A stretch of DNA of 30,147 bases from a virus: the IMG/VR virus record IMGVR_UViG_3300032086_000348, positions 1 through 30,147 of that record, one strand, 5' to 3'. Position numbers and translations under genes: made by a program. This document shows positions 29,322 through 30,147 of this stretch, piece by piece; the stretch's first letter is position 1, and each line of letters starts with the position of its first letter. The notes under the pieces were generated by a model. That model did no database searches. It saw only the letters and a program-made list of their open reading frames with translations, and was not told where the DNA came from.

Positions 29322-30091
29322 TAAACAAGCCTCATTCGGTCATCTTTAATGTACTTAGGTACTGGAAACATTAAAGCATTTTTCATAAGCCGTAAGCCTC
29401 TGCGATATTCTTCTAAAGCTAATGCGGCTGGCTGAATGTTTTCTTTAAACTGATGCACGTAGTATCTAGCTCGTGCAAGCAACACAGTTTTATAAACATC
29501 TGGAAAAACAATTGTATCGCCATATGCTGATAATTCGGTAGCTTGATTAAACGCAAAGAAATGAATACGATATACTTTGTCAGGTATTGGACTCAATCCA
29601 AAGTTACGTCCATCACTACTACGAAAGACTCTGCGAGGCTCGCCGCCATTAGCATCTCCAGCATCGTCTTGATTTTCTTTAGCACGATGATAGTCTTTCC
29701 ATTCTTCTAAGGTTATAAATTTTAAGTTCTGACTTACGTAAGGGGCTGTTTCGCCTGATACACCCACTGTAGTCATGTAAAAGTCATCCCAATCTACATA
29801 GCCATAGTCATCTACCAAAGATGAACTAGCGGCTTTAAGTTCGTACCAACGCTGATTAGCGACAGTCTCTACAGTTACATTACCGTATAGCGGATCTGTA
29901 GAACCACTTTCGCCTACAGCAAGAAAAGGCCACTGAGGTTCTTCAAGAACAATATCAAGGTATGCGCGATTGACACAATCTTTGGCGTGTGCTTGAATAC
30001 CTACAGCAGATGCAAAATTACTAGAGGTCAATACAACCTCATTCATTTCTCGCAGTAGTTCGTTAGTAAGATCTAGGTATGTAGTCGCCAT
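29321..30091 (-). CDS. head-tail adaptor-like protein, 256 aa
   Basis: The product begins MATTYLDLTNELLREMNEVV and contains AKDCVNRAYLDIVLEEPQWP, then a strand-rich middle with WYELKAAS, FITLEEWKDYHRAKEN and FGLSPIPDKVYRIHFFAF, and a helical end (DVYKTVLLARARYYVHQFKE, AALALEEYRRGLRLM). The helical start followed by 'A-x-DxVNxAxxxIxxxxxxWPF' and the final helices match the adaptor ring proteins of marine podoviruses (in the style of the SU10 adaptor; analogous to T7 gp11). It would sit between portal and nozzle, and the nozzle-like gene immediately follows, as expected. The ATG shares bases with the previous stop (TAATG). Confidence 0.78.
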   Translation of the reverse strand: MATTYLDLTNELLREMNEVVLTSSNFASAVGIQAHAKDCVNRAYLDIVLEEPQWPFLAVGESGSTDPLYGNVTVETVANQRWYELKAASSSLVDDYGYVDWDDFYMTTVGVSGETAPYVSQNLKFITLEEWKDYHRAKENQDDAGDANGGEPRRVFRSSDGRNFGLSPIPDKVYRIHFFAFNQATELSAYGDTIVFPDVYKTVLLARARYYVHQFKENIQPAALALEEYRRGLRLMKNALMFPVPKYIKDDRMRLV

Positions 30092-30147
30092 TATTTTTTA
30101 TGAACCTTTTGTATTTCAAAGTTGGCTTTTTTAGAAGCGCCTTTGTG
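30091..30147 (-). CDS. C-terminal end of an upstream gene (continues beyond window)
   Basis: Reading leftward from the window edge, an open frame gives HKGASKKANFEIQKVHKK and a TAA that overlaps the adaptor ATG (TAATG). The overlap matches the style of every other junction in this operon, so this is very likely the end of the preceding structural gene. Only 18 residues are visible, and they are basic. The protein cannot be identified. Portal, capsid or a small head protein would be typical at this position. Confidence 0.6.
   Translation of the reverse strand, partial: HKGASKKANFEIQKVHKK

Overview
The window looks like part of a lytic tailed-phage genome of the podovirus type, probably one infecting marine bacteria. 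The signs are a T7-type endonuclease I, a cobalamin-dependent (class II) ribonucleotide reductase, a GTA-type three-segment holin beside an M15 peptidase, very large coiled-coil virion proteins, and many small fibre-like and 'KGG'-tagged proteins of a style I associate with uncultured marine phages (HMO-2011-like and Mediterranean metagenomic phages). No integrase, repressor, tRNA, rRNA, transposon or CRISPR array is visible. The marine and possible alphaproteobacterial host is an inference from the protein style, not a measured fact.

Layout. Positions 1-4068 are one plus-strand operon of DNA-metabolism genes in which every gene overlaps the next by a few bases: a 5'-truncated PD-(D/E)XK/Cas4-like exonuclease, an unknown 89-residue protein, an unknown 46-residue protein, endonuclease I, a charged 52-residue protein, a four-cysteine DUF1289-type protein that runs 59 nt into the next gene, the class II reductase, and a 75-residue protein. 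Positions 4052-30147 are a single minus-strand structural operon. It is read right to left, and the two operons collide tail to tail with a 17-nt overlap of coding sequence.

In transcription order the minus strand carries: the last codons of an unseen gene; a head-tail adaptor-like protein; a tail hub/nozzle-like protein; a 674-residue tail fibre; a small tail protein; two glycine-rich adhesin-like paralogs with a conserved small protein between them; a short fibre protein; a ten-repeat propeller-like protein; a tail-fibre assembly-like protein; a lysis neighbourhood (two coiled-coil/membrane proteins, a secreted protein, holin, M15 endolysin); four likely internal or ejection proteins of 1495, 418, 190 and 461 residues; a 1638-residue giant; and a terminal run of small basic proteins, three of which are tandem paralogs ending in the same tag. 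Portal, capsid and terminase are not in view and probably lie beyond the right edge. Polymerase and helicase probably lie beyond the left edge.

There is no gene-free stretch longer than about 40 nt, so promoters and terminators of the usual kind are not evident. Translation seems to rely on ribosome-binding sites buried in the last codons of the preceding gene. The most striking items are an unbroken run of about fifty 11-residue repeats in the 1495-residue protein, and the tandem paralog cluster at 4605-5628, whose shared C-terminal motif also encodes the next gene's Shine-Dalgarno sequence.
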